64,000 nucleotides of DNA from the NCBI GenBank assembly GCA_008032935.1, contig CP032039.1, forward strand, positions 186,001-250,000. Reading direction: 5' to 3'. Origin of the DNA: Helicobacter pylori (GTDB taxonomy: Bacteria > Campylobacterota > Campylobacteria > Campylobacterales > Helicobacteraceae). The notes below the pieces were generated by a model. It was not told the DNA's origin. It ran no database searches and saw only the letters and a program-made list of their open reading frames with translations. The position numbers and the translations under genes are program-made. Shown in pieces: positions 47,639 through 55,940 of the stretch (position 1 is its first letter; each line of letters starts with the position of its first letter).

Positions 47639-48322
47639 TTAACAATCCTTTAAAAGCTCTAAAACCACTTCTCTAGGCTCTTTAGCTTGATAAATGGGGC
47701 GGCCCACCACGATAAAATCGCTTAAATTTTGTTTGGCCTCTTTAGCGTTCGCCACCCTTTCTTGATCTTCTTTATCATTTTTATCCAGCCTTATGCCAGG
47801 GGTTAAAGTCAAAAAATCCTTACCCAAAGCCTCTTTAATCGCCAAACTTTCAAACACCGAACACACCACCCCATCAATCCCGCTCTCTTTACCCATAGCG
47901 CTCAATTTGATCGCTTGAGTTTTTAAAGGGGCGTTATACACGCTCCAAAATTCCTCTTCGCTAAAGCTGGTTAAAGCGCTCACGCCCATGATTAAAGGGC
48001 GTTTTTTAAGAGCGTTTAGGCGTTGCATTAAAATTGTTAGCGCGCTTTTAGCGCTGCTTAAATGCACGGTGAGCATATCAATTTCTAATTTCGCGCATTC
48101 TAGCGCGGCATTTGCCATAGTATAAGGAATATCATAGAGCTTCAAATCCAAAAAAATCTTAAAATTCCCATCAATCTTTCTGACTTCATCTAAAAAAACA
48201 GCCCCATCTCTTATAAAAGATCTAAGCCCCACCTTAGCCCATAACTCTAAACCCTTTAATTCTTGCAATAAAGAAAGATTGTCCTCTTTTTTTTCTAAAT
48301 CCAATGCGACACATAATTGCAT
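47639..48322 (-). CDS. pyrF: Orotidine 5'-phosphate decarboxylase
   Basis: The 227-residue TIM-barrel enzyme makes UMP. The catalytic Lys/Asp cluster FLDLKLYDIPYTMANA, DGVVCSVFE, LTPGIRL, and the phosphate-binding FIVVGRPIYQA are present. It abuts panC and probably heads a two-gene unit. It is divergent from the carbonic anhydrase gene across 121 bases. Confidence 0.95.
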   Translation of the reverse strand: MQLCVALDLEKKEDNLSLLQELKGLELWAKVGLRSFIRDGAVFLDEVRKIDGNFKIFLDLKLYDIPYTMANAALECAKLEIDMLTVHLSSAKSALTILMQRLNALKKRPLIMGVSALTSFSEEEFWSVYNAPLKTQAIKLSAMGKESGIDGVVCSVFESLAIKEALGKDFLTLTPGIRLDKNDKEDQERVANAKEAKQNLSDFIVVGRPIYQAKEPREVVLELLKDC

Positions 48323-48443
48323 GAAAGCCCTTTAAAGTGTAAAATAACGCCATTATAACAAAAAGAAATGCAAGATTTTTAGCTATGATAAGCGTTTTAA
48401 AATGAAAACCAAGTTTAAAAAAATGAGATTTAAGGGTTAAAGA

Positions 48444-49109
48444 GTGGAAGCGTTTTTAGGGGCGTTAGAGTTTCAAGAGAATGAATACGAAGAGCTTAAA
48501 GAGCTTTATGAGAGCTTAAAGACTAAGCAAAAGCCCCACACTTTGTTCATTTCTTGCGTGGATTCACGAGTCGTGCCTAATCTAATCACCGGCACCAAAC
48601 CGGGCGAATTGTATGTGATCCGTAACATGGGCAATGTGATCCCCCCTAAAACAAGCTATAAAGAATCCCTTTCTACCATTGCGAGCGTTGAATACGCTAT
48701 TGTGCATGTGGGCATTCAAAATTTAATCATTTGCGGGCATAGCGATTGTGGGGCTTGCGGGAGCATTCATTTAATCCATGATGAAACCACCAAAGCTAAA
48801 ACCCCTTACATTGCAGATTGGATACAATTTTTAGAGCCTGTTAAAGAAGAATTAAAAAACCACCCGCAATTCAGCAACCATTTCGCCAAGCGTTCATGGC
48901 TTACAGAGCGTTTGAATGCGCGCTTGCAACTCAACAACCTCTTAAGCTATGATTTCATTCAAGAAAGAGTAATAAATAACGAATTAAAAATTTTTGGTTG
49001 GCACTATATCATAGAAACAGGCAGGATTTATAATTATAATTTTGAAAGCCATTTTTTTGAGCCGATTGAAGAAACCATTAAACAAAGGATAAGTCATGAA
49101 AACTTCTAG
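48444..49109 (+). CDS. Beta-class carbonic anhydrase
   Basis: The 221-residue enzyme interconverts CO2 and bicarbonate and supports acid survival in H. pylori. The zinc ligands are seen in [11 protein letters not shown] (Cys, with the Asp-Arg dyad) and [11 protein letters not shown] (His, Cys). The start is a GTG at 48444. Its last 14 bases overlap kdsA. It corresponds to HP0004 (icfA) by position; it has no signal peptide, so it is the cytoplasmic enzyme, distinct from the periplasmic alpha-type. Confidence 0.94.
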   Translation: MEAFLGALEFQENEYEELKELYESLKTKQKPHTLFISCVDSRVVPNLITGTKPGELYVIRNMGNVIPPKTSYKESLSTIASVEYAIVHVGIQNLIICGHSDCGACGSIHLIHDETTKAKTPYIADWIQFLEPVKEELKNHPQFSNHFAKRSWLTERLNARLQLNNLLSYDFIQERVINNELKIFGWHYIIETGRIYNYNFESHFFEPIEETIKQRISHENF

Positions 49110-49926
49110 CACAAAAACCCCTAAATCCGTTTTAATCGCCGGGCCATGCGTCATTGAGAGTTTAGAAAATCTAAGAAGTATCGCTATTAAATTGCAACCC
49201 CTAGCCAACAACGAGCGGTTGGATTTTTATTTTAAAGCGAGTTTTGATAAGGCGAACCGCACGAGTTTGGAGAGTTACAGAGGGCCTGGTTTAGAAAAAG
49301 GCCTAGAAATGTTACAAATTATCAAAGAGGAATTTGGCTATAAAATCTTAACCGATGTGCATGAGAGCTATCAAGCAAGTGCGGCAGCCAAAGTGGCGGA
49401 TATTTTACAAATCCCGGCGTTTTTGTGCCGCCAAACGGATTTGATTGTAGCAGTGAGCCAAACTAACGCTATTGTCAATATCAAAAAAGGGCAATTCATG
49501 AACCCAAAAGACATGCAATATTCTGTCTTAAAAGCCCTTAAAACAAGGGATAAAAGCATTCAAAGCCCCACTTATGAAACAGCGTTAAAAAATGGCGTGT
49601 GGCTGTGTGAAAGGGGGAGCAGCTTTGGGTATGGGAATTTAGTGGTGGATATGCGCTCTTTAAAAATCATGCGAGAATTTGCACCGGTGATTTTTGACGC
49701 TACTCATAGCGTGCAAATGCCAGGGGGAGCGAACGGGAAAAGTTCAGGAGACAGCTCTTTTGCCCCTATTTTAGCGAGGGCTGCGGCTGCGGTGGGGATT
49801 GATGGGTTGTTCGCTGAAACGCACATTGATCCTAAAAACGCCCTAAGCGATGGGGCGAACATGCTAAAACCTGATGAGCTAGAACATTTAGTAACCGACA
49901 TGTTAAAAATCCAAAATTTATTTTAA
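49096..49926 (+). CDS. kdsA: KDO-8-phosphate synthase
   Basis: KdsA condenses PEP and arabinose-5-phosphate to KDO-8-phosphate for the LPS core. The 276-residue protein shows [26 protein letters not shown], the metal-ligand cysteine at residue 15, and the His/Asp ligands in [11 protein letters not shown] and [19 protein letters not shown]. It overlaps the carbonic anhydrase by 14 bases and is followed by ribE at 9 bases. Confidence 0.95.
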   Translation: MKTSSTKTPKSVLIAGPCVIESLENLRSIAIKLQPLANNERLDFYFKASFDKANRTSLESYRGPGLEKGLEMLQIIKEEFGYKILTDVHESYQASAAAKVADILQIPAFLCRQTDLIVAVSQTNAIVNIKKGQFMNPKDMQYSVLKALKTRDKSIQSPTYETALKNGVWLCERGSSFGYGNLVVDMRSLKIMREFAPVIFDATHSVQMPGGANGKSSGDSSFAPILARAAAAVGIDGLFAETHIDPKNALSDGANMLKPDELEHLVTDMLKIQNLF

Positions 49927-49935
49927 AGGAATTTC

Positions 49936-50405
49936 ATGCGAATCATAGAAGGGAAATTGCAATTGCAAGGGAATGAAAAAGTCGCTATTTTAACCTCGCG
50001 CTTCAACCATATCATCACAGACAGATTAAAAGAAGGGGCGATGGATTGCTTTAAAAGGCATGGGGGCGATGAAAAGCTTTTAGATCTCGTGCTGGTGCCT
50101 GGGGCTTATGAATTGCCTTTGATTTTAGACAAATTGTTAGAGAGCGGAAAATACGATGGCGTGTGCGTTTTAGGAGCCATTATTAGAGGGGGACTCCGCA
50201 TTTTGACTACGTGAGCGCGGAAGCGACTAAGGGCATTGCCAGCGCGATGCTCAAATACAGCATGCCGGTAAGCTTTGGCGTGCTTACCACAGACAATATT
50301 GAACAAGCGATTGAGAGAGCGGGCAGTAAAGCCGGCAATAAGGGCTTTGAAGCGATGAGCACTCTCATTGAATTATTGAGCTTGTGCCAAACTCTCAAGG
50401 GCTAA
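49936..50405 (+). pseudogene. ribH: 6,7-dimethyl-8-ribityllumazine synthase, single-base frameshift
   Basis: Two frames make one lumazine synthase: [20 protein letters not shown] to [11 protein letters not shown], then [20 protein letters not shown] to the end at 50405. The break is in a run of five G at 50188-50192; six G would restore [11 protein letters not shown] exactly, the conserved substrate loop. The enzyme makes the riboflavin precursor used by the riboflavin synthase at 63186. As it is expected to be essential without uptake, a base-calling error is more likely than real loss. Its stop lies 1 base before nusB. Confidence 0.88.
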
Positions 50406-50406
50406 A

Positions 50407-50823
50407 ATGGCGACACGAACTCAAGCCAGGGGGGCTGTGGTTGAATTGTTGTATGCGTTTGAGAGCGGTAATGAAGAAATTAAAAAAATCGCTTCTAGCA
50501 TGTTAGAAGAAAAAAAGATCAAAAGCAACCAGTTGGCTTTTGCCTTAAGCCTTTTTAATGGCGTGTTAGAAAAAATCAATGAAATTGACGCTCTCATCGA
50601 GCCGCATTTAAAAGACTGGGATTTCAAGCGATTAGGGAGCATGGAAAAGGCGATTTTACGCTTAGGGGCGTATGAAATTGGCTTCACGCCCACACAAAAC
50701 CCTATCATCATCAATGAATGCATAGAGCTTGGCAAACTCTACGCTGAGCCTAACACCCCTAAATTTTTAAACGCCATCTTGGATTCTTTGAGCAAAAAGC
50801 TCACTCAAAAACCCTTGAATTGA
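50407..50823 (+). CDS. nusB: Transcription antitermination factor NusB
   Basis: The 138-residue all-helical protein has the NusB start TRTQARGAVVELLYAFESGN, and the C-terminal LGSMEKAILRLGAYEIGFTP and VIINECIELGKLYAEPNTPK-like block (here IIINECIELGKLYAEPNTPK). It works with NusE on rRNA operons. It is the last gene of the carbonic anhydrase-kdsA-ribH-nusB run. Confidence 0.95.
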   Translation: MATRTQARGAVVELLYAFESGNEEIKKIASSMLEEKKIKSNQLAFALSLFNGVLEKINEIDALIEPHLKDWDFKRLGSMEKAILRLGAYEIGFTPTQNPIIINECIELGKLYAEPNTPKFLNAILDSLSKKLTQKPLN

Positions 50824-50860
50824 GGGCGTTTTATGCCTAAATTTAAAAAATGATGCTATA

Positions 50861-50895
50861 ACCACTAATCACTCATCACTAATCACTAATCACTA
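50861..50895. repeat. ATCACTA heptamer repeats before the first UPF0174 gene
   Basis: Five tandem heptamers close to ATCACTA (one ACCACTA, one ATCACTC) precede AAAAAGGGGG. The same leader with only two heptamers precedes the third paralogue (53215-53228). Confidence 0.85.
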
Positions 50896-50949
50896 AAAAG
50901 GGGGTTGGTGGGATTTGAGCGAGCGGTAGAAATAAATTAAAGGAATAAC

Positions 50950-51693
50950 ATGGCTACAGATACGATAGCGATTTGGCATTTTTAAAGCGATTAAGCTCTA
51001 ATGATTTGAAAGATTTGTTTGATGTGCTTGTTTATGATGAATATGGTAAAAAAAGATTTACTGAGGGATTAACGCTTTCAGAAGAATACAAAAGACATGG
51101 CAATGATCACGCTAAATACGCAGAAAGAATCGCTGAAGAATTGCAGCATTATGGGACTAATAGCTTTGCGAGCGCGTTGAGAGGTACAAGGGTTTTATAC
51201 AGAGAAATTTTGTGTGAAGTGTGCAATAAATTAAAAGTCAATTACAACAAAAAATCTGACACAACTTTGATTGAAGAAAACATGCTTTCTAGCATTTTAC
51301 AAAAAAAGTTTGGAAAAAATGAGCGATGAGGAGATTAGAGAGCTTTGCGATGAATTAGGAGTGAAAAACACTAATAAATTAGGCAAGCAAGCCCTAAGCA
51401 CAGCTGCTTTAACGCTGTTTAAAATGGGTGGCTTCAAATCTTATCAATTAGCGGTCATTGTTGCGAATGCGGTCGCAAAAACCATTCTAGGGCGTGGTTT
51501 ATCGCTTGCGGGCAATCAGGTGCTTACAAGAACCCTGAGCTTTTTAACAGGCCCTGTTGGCTGGATCATTACAGGCGTATGGACAGCGATTGATATTGCA
51601 GGGCCGGCTTATAGGGTAACCATACCGGCATGCATTGTGGTTGCCACTTTACGCCTAAAAGCACAAGCAAACGAAATTAAAAATCTTCTTTAA
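50950..51693 (+). pseudogene. UPF0174 (YaaW-family) protein, first of three tandem copies, two frameshifts
   Basis: The natural ATG at 50950 is lost from frame by one missing T (ATGGCTACAG where ATGGCTTACAG would give [14 protein letters not shown]). A second break is one extra A in an A7 run at 51301-51307. Repaired, it matches the intact second copy along its length: DUF3944-like N-terminus ([18 protein letters not shown]), [10 protein letters not shown], then the C-terminal glycine-rich hydrophobic region shared by the family ([18 protein letters not shown]). The role of UPF0174/YaaW proteins is not known to me. Confidence 0.85.
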
Positions 51694-51953
51694 CTCTTTT
51701 TAAACCTTGTTTAAAAAACATAACATAAACTTAGACGCTATAAAATGTCTGGGTTTTATTTTTAGCGTTTAAAAGAATTGATGCTTTAAAGCAATCTTAA
51801 GAGCGTTGGGCTTTTGAGTTTAAGCCTTTTTAGAATATTAAGTATAGTTTTAGACAAATGATATTAAAATCAGTAACCACTTTAGAAAAACAGCGATGGA
51901 GTGCGAAAAGTCGTTTGTTTTTAATAAGTGATAAAACAATATAAAGGAATAAT

Positions 51954-52715
51954 ATGGCATACAAATATGATAGAGACTTGGAATTTTTAAAGCAACTGGA
52001 ATCTAGTGATTTATTGGATTTGTTCGAGGTGCTTGTTTTTGGTAAAGACGGCGAAAAAAGACACAATGAAAAACTGACAAGCTCCATAGAATACAAAAGG
52101 CATGGCGATGATTACGCTAAATACGCAGAAAGAATCGCTGAAGAGTTGCAATACTATGGGAGCAATAGTTTTGCGAGCTTCATTAAAGGCGAAGGAGTCT
52201 TATACAAAGAGATTTTATGCGATGTGTGCGATAAATTAAAGGTCAATTACAACAAGAAAACCGAAACGACTTTAATTGAACAAAACATGCTTTCTAAAAT
52301 CTTAGAAAGAAGTTTGGAAGAAATGGATGATGAAGAAGTGAAAGAAATGTGCGATGAATTGTCCATAAAAAACACCGACAATTTAAACAGACAAGCCTTA
52401 AGTGCGGCGACTTTAACGCTGTTTAAAATGGGAGGCTTTAAATCTTATCAATTAGCGGTCATTGTTGCGAATGCGGTCGCAAAAACCATTCTAGGGCGTG
52501 GTTTATCGCTTGCGGGCAATCAGGTGCTTACAAGAACTCTGAGCTTTTTAACAGGCCCTGTTGGCTGGATCATTACAGGCGTATGGACAGCGATTGATAT
52601 TGCAGGGCCGGCTTATAGGGTAACCATACCGGCATGCATTGTGGTTGCCACTTTACGCCTAAAAACACAGCAAGCTAGTGAAGATAAGAAGTCGTTGCAA
52701 ATAGAATCCATTTAA
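51954..52715 (+). CDS. UPF0174 (YaaW-family) protein, intact second copy
   Basis: This is the intact member of the array: 253 residues, ATG at 51954 after AAAGGAATAAT. It has the N-terminal DUF3944 motif [13 protein letters not shown] and a helical middle ([31 protein letters not shown]). The C-terminus has two hydrophobic Gly-rich segments ([18 protein letters not shown] and [20 protein letters not shown]), so it may insert in or associate with the membrane. About 250 bases of the 3' half are nearly identical to copy 1. The function is unknown; membership in UPF0174 is from family memory. Confidence 0.85.
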   Translation: MAYKYDRDLEFLKQLESSDLLDLFEVLVFGKDGEKRHNEKLTSSIEYKRHGDDYAKYAERIAEELQYYGSNSFASFIKGEGVLYKEILCDVCDKLKVNYNKKTETTLIEQNMLSKILERSLEEMDDEEVKEMCDELSIKNTDNLNRQALSAATLTLFKMGGFKSYQLAVIVANAVAKTILGRGLSLAGNQVLTRTLSFLTGPVGWIITGVWTAIDIAGPAYRVTIPACIVVATLRLKTQQASEDKKSLQIESI

Positions 52716-52749
52716 GCTTTTTTTAGGGAAAAAGGTATAGAATGGAGAC

Positions 52750-52776
52750 CTAGATGCGAAAACGCATCTAGTTTTT
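52750..52776 (+). terminator. Rho-independent terminator after UPF0174 copy 2
   Basis: A perfect 9-bp stem (52750-52758 with 52763-52771), an AAAA loop and T5 follow the stop by 34 bases. Confidence 0.9.
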
Positions 52777-52798
52777 ATTTTAATTTAAGGGAGACACA

Positions 52799-52939
52799 AT
52801 GAGTAACAGTTGCAGCAATCAAAACCACAATCAAAAAGGTGATGCTAAAAATCAAAACAACGAAAGTTGTCAAAAAAATAGCCAAAACCAAGCCAATCAA
52901 TGCAACGCTAACCACGAGCATAAAAACGATAAAAAGTAA
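52799..52939 (+). CDS. 46-residue Asn/Gln/Lys-rich mini-protein with Cys and His
   Basis: A GGGAGA ribosome site precedes an ATG at 52799 and the frame ends at 52939. The peptide starts MSNSCSNQNHNQKGDAKNQN and is highly hydrophilic: about a quarter Asn, many Gln and Lys, three Cys (5, 24, 35) and three His (10, 39, 41), with no hydrophobic segment. It lies directly after a terminator, so it needs its own promoter or readthrough. The Cys/His content could bind metal, as in other small Helicobacter metal-storage proteins, but the sequence is not Hpn. I do not recognise it. Confidence 0.6.
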   Translation: MSNSCSNQNHNQKGDAKNQNNESCQKNSQNQANQCNANHEHKNDKK

Positions 52940-53252
52940 GGGTTAGAGGGTTAGAGGAGGGGGTTTCTTGTGCCAAAAATCAAAGTAGCGTTTCATTAAA
53001 TTATACCTAAAGAAAAATCAATAGTTTCCTACTTTCAAATCGGATCTGTCTTATCCAAAATGATAAGCGTATCAAAATATTTTAATTATTATTATTCTTT
53101 GGTTGTAAAATCAATAAAACCCATTAGCATTTGTAGTGCAATATTCATGCGCAGTTAGCGGGTGTGTTTAAGCCTTTTAGGGCGTTAGACATGATTTTAA
53201 AAAATGATGCTGTAATCACTAATCACTAAAAAAGGGGTTTGGTGGGATTTGA
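52940..53252. other. Gene-free spacer before the third UPF0174 gene
   Basis: No supported gene is seen. It includes a TAGCGTTTCATTAAA motif at 52986 like those beside hopD and hopZ. From about 53182 onward it is a diverged copy of the leader of UPF0174 copy 1. Confidence 0.6.
53215..53228. repeat. ATCACTA heptamers before the third UPF0174 gene
   Basis: Two heptamers precede AAAAAAGGGG, in the same relative place as the five heptamers of copy 1. Confidence 0.8.
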
Positions 53253-54212
53253 GTGAGTGGTAGAAATAAAATTAAAGGGATTGCATGGCATACAAATAGC
53301 GACTTGGAATTTTTAAAGCGATTAAGCTCTAATGATTTGAAAGATTTGTTTGATGTGCTTGTTTATGATGAAGATGGTGCACTAAGAATGAATGAAAAAT
53401 TGACAAGTTCAACAGAATACCAAAGGTGTGGTAGCGATTACGCCAAATACCCAAGAAGAATCGCTGAAGAGTTACAGCATTATGGGGCTAACAGCTTTGC
53501 GAGCGCGTTGAGAGGTGCAGGGGTCTTATACAAAGAGATTTTGTGCGATGCGTGCGATCATTTAAAGGTTAATTACAATGAAAAATCTGCAACCTCTTTG
53601 ATTGAGCAAAACATGCTTTCTAAACTTTTGAAAGATAGTTTAGAAAAAATGAGTGGGAGACAGATTAAAGAACTCACCCATGAATTGGGCATGACAAATA
53701 TTGATAAAGTGATTGGTGAAAACAAACAAGTCCTAATCGCATCTGTTTTAACGCTGTTTAAAACGGGTGGCCCTCATTCTTATGCGTTGGCTGTATCTGT
53801 TGCAGATGCAATGGTAAGACAAACTCTAGGGCATGGTTTATCGTCTGTGGTGGGTAAAGTAGTGCTTAAAAAAACTCTAGGCATTTTAGCTGGCCCTATT
53901 GGTTGGGTCATTACGGGCGCGTTAGTGAGCGTCAATCTTGCTGGGCCGGCTTATAGGGTGACCGTGCCTGCATGCGTTTTGGTTGCCACCTTACGCAAAA
54001 AATTAAAAGCAGAACAAGAAGCGGAACAAGCAAGACTGAAAGCAGAACAAGAAGCGGATAAAACTGAGAAAATGTGGTATCTAGCTATCATTTCTATCGT
54101 TCTTATCGGTCTAGCTGTTTTGGCTGTTTTTTACATGAAAGGGAAACACCATTCAAGCGATAACCCAAAAAGCGGTGTTGAAAACCTTAAAAACCCTAGC
54201 CACAAAAATTAA
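53253..54212 (+). CDS. UPF0174 (YaaW-family) protein, third copy, altered N-terminus
   Basis: The open frame gives up to 319 residues from a GTG at 53253. The ancestral ATG at 53285 now reads only four codons (MAYK-stop), because 5 bases (TGATA) are missing relative to copies 1 and 2. The GTG frame translates through what was the leader ([15 protein letters not shown]) into [18 protein letters not shown]. Unlike the others it ends in an extension with Ala/Glu/Lys repeats ([17 protein letters not shown]) and a real membrane helix ([19 protein letters not shown]). It may be a new-start variant or a pseudogene translated poorly. Confidence 0.7.
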   Translation: MSGRNKIKGIAWHTNSDLEFLKRLSSNDLKDLFDVLVYDEDGALRMNEKLTSSTEYQRCGSDYAKYPRRIAEELQHYGANSFASALRGAGVLYKEILCDACDHLKVNYNEKSATSLIEQNMLSKLLKDSLEKMSGRQIKELTHELGMTNIDKVIGENKQVLIASVLTLFKTGGPHSYALAVSVADAMVRQTLGHGLSSVVGKVVLKKTLGILAGPIGWVITGALVSVNLAGPAYRVTVPACVLVATLRKKLKAEQEAEQARLKAEQEADKTEKMWYLAIISIVLIGLAVLAVFYMKGKHHSSDNPKSGVENLKNPSHKN

Positions 54213-54310
54213 AGAATGGCAGCAACCGCTCCAAAACACAAAACCACCCCAAGCACAAAAACAACAAGGGAGCAGAGATTAAAGAGCGTCAAGGAGAGTA
54301 AAATCCCCTT

Positions 54311-55099
54311 TTAGCGTTTGAGGGAATTGACTGTTTGGAGCATGGCGTCAGCGGTTTGAATGCTTTTAGAATTGGCTTCATAAGCCCTTTGAGCGGTGAT
54401 TAGATCCGTCATTTCTTCTACCAATCTCACGTTACTAAGCTCCAAAAAGCCTTGCCTTAACTTGCCTAAGCCTTGAGAATCCGGGTTGCCCACAATCGCA
54501 TCGCCGCTAGCGTTGGTGATGGAAAACAAATTGTCCCCCATAGAATGAAGCCCCGCCGGGTTGACAAAATTAGCCAAAGTGATTTGCCCGATCACATTAG
54601 AAGTCGTTTGCAAGCCTTGAGTCACGCTCACCGTGCCATCCACACCGATGTTTACTTGCGTGGTGTCTTCAGGTAAAGTGATTTGAGGGATGAGGAGATA
54701 GCCCTCGCTCGTTACAAGATTGCCCTGTTCGTCTAGCTTGAAATTTCCGCTTCTTGTATAAGCGGTAGTGCCATCAGGCAACTGGACTTGAAAAAAGCCT
54801 TTACCCGTGATGGCGACATCTAAATTATTTTCCGTTTCTTTAGGGCTACCTTGCGAAAACATTTTAGTGATCGCGCTAGGGCGCACGCCTAAACCCACTT
54901 CCATGCCATCTGGCGATAAAGTCGTATTGCTTGTGTTGGTGCCGGCGTATTGCATCGCTTGGTAAAACAAGTCGTTAAAATCCGCACGAGATTTTTTAAA
55001 TCCGGTGGTATTGACATTGGCGATATTGTTTGAAGTGGTGTCAATATGCGTTTGTTGGGCGAGCATCCCTGAAGTGGCGCTATAGAGAGAGCGGAGCAT
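54311..55099 (-). CDS. flgG: Flagellar distal rod protein FlgG
   Basis: The 262-residue protein has the rod/hook signature at both ends: MLRSLYSATSGMLAQQTHID with NIANVNTTGFKKSRADF, and LSNVRLVEEMTDLITAQRAY with SIQTADAMLQTVNSLKR. The central part (TAYTRSGNFKLDEQGNLVTS) is standard FlgG. The length matches. It converges with the third UPF0174 gene across 98 bases and is followed upstream by a long non-coding region. Confidence 0.95.
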   Translation of the reverse strand: MLRSLYSATSGMLAQQTHIDTTSNNIANVNTTGFKKSRADFNDLFYQAMQYAGTNTSNTTLSPDGMEVGLGVRPSAITKMFSQGSPKETENNLDVAITGKGFFQVQLPDGTTAYTRSGNFKLDEQGNLVTSEGYLLIPQITLPEDTTQVNIGVDGTVSVTQGLQTTSNVIGQITLANFVNPAGLHSMGDNLFSITNASGDAIVGNPDSQGLGKLRQGFLELSNVRLVEEMTDLITAQRAYEANSKSIQTADAMLQTVNSLKR

Positions 55100-55940
55100 T
55101 TTTTCCCTTTAAACTAAAACTTAACAGCCTAGGATTATAACCAAAATAAGATTAAATTTGACTAAACTTGAAACGCTTTTTTAATAAAAAGGTTTAAAAA
55201 AGATTTAAACCTAGTCTCATGCAGAAATCTTATAAACGCCTTTAGCGTTTGAAATGAATGCATTAGCATTTTTAAACGCTGTAAAAACCTTGTTAATAGA
55301 ATTAACTCTACTCTTCTCAGTGTCTTGTAATATTATGTTTTTCACAAGTAAGTATGTCAAAATTCAGCTTGAGATCAGTAGTTTATAGAAATTTTTTATT
55401 TTATGCTTAATACCTTATTCTAATGGGACTAGGCTAAATAATATAATTTTACATGATACAATTCAAAACATGTGCTCCTTAATAGATGTTTGAAACCATT
55501 AACCACCAACCTAATGGTTTGAAGAATAATGCATGCTAAGAAACACGCTAAAATCTAAACAAGAAAGGAGTAAGCATGAAGCTAATCATAATCATGACAG
55601 GTTAATGGTGCTCGTAACACCACTACACTAAATACAGATCCTTAAGAGTTACCAACTCTTAAGGATCTTGTAAACCCCTTTTTTCTGTGGCAAAACTATA
55701 ATACAATAATCCTTAATTTAACTTAAATGATAGCGGTTTTGTATAAAATTGTAGATTTAATCCGTATTTAATCTAATAATCTGCCCATAATAAAACAATT
55801 CTTGTCAAGCGTTTCAAGGCTTTTTGCTTACTCGTTAATTCAGTTTTAATGCGCTTTTATTCAAATTTAATCTCTAAAATACAGATAAAAGATTGATAAA
55901 TTTTAGGGCGTTTTATCATGCGCTTTCTTTTTGTATCCAT
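55100..55940. other. 840-base gene-free stretch between flgG and tsaD
   Basis: AT-rich, with repeated TTTAAACGC motifs near 55240-55290. The flgG leader lies at the left end. The structured plus-strand locus at 55442-55684 is listed separately. From 55690 to 55940 I see only AT-rich spacer. Confidence 0.7.
55442..55684 (+). ncRNA. Candidate structured small RNA with micro-ORFs
   Basis: In order: TATAAT at 55442-55447 and TACAAT at 55457-55462; a 9-bp hairpin (55493-55501 with 55512-55520); a consensus ribosome site GAAAGGAG with an ATG at 55576 encoding 9 residues (MKLIIIMTG); a second micro-ORF overlapping it as TAATG (55605-55631, MVLVTPLH); and a perfect 15-bp hairpin with a 3-base loop (55636-55650 with 55654-55668) before T6 (55679-55684). 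No downstream gene lies on this strand. The parts fit a short regulated RNA or type I toxin-like locus; the peptides do not match AapA toxins that I remember. Confidence 0.45.

Noticed and set aside
50861..50895. CRISPR-like array from tandem repeats
   Set aside because: The units are 7 bases with no spacers; no cas genes are present. It is a simple tandem repeat.
55576..55605. AapA-type toxin ORF
   Set aside because: The 9-residue peptide does not show the Lys/Trp-rich pattern I recall for AapA; it is kept only as part of a candidate RNA locus.
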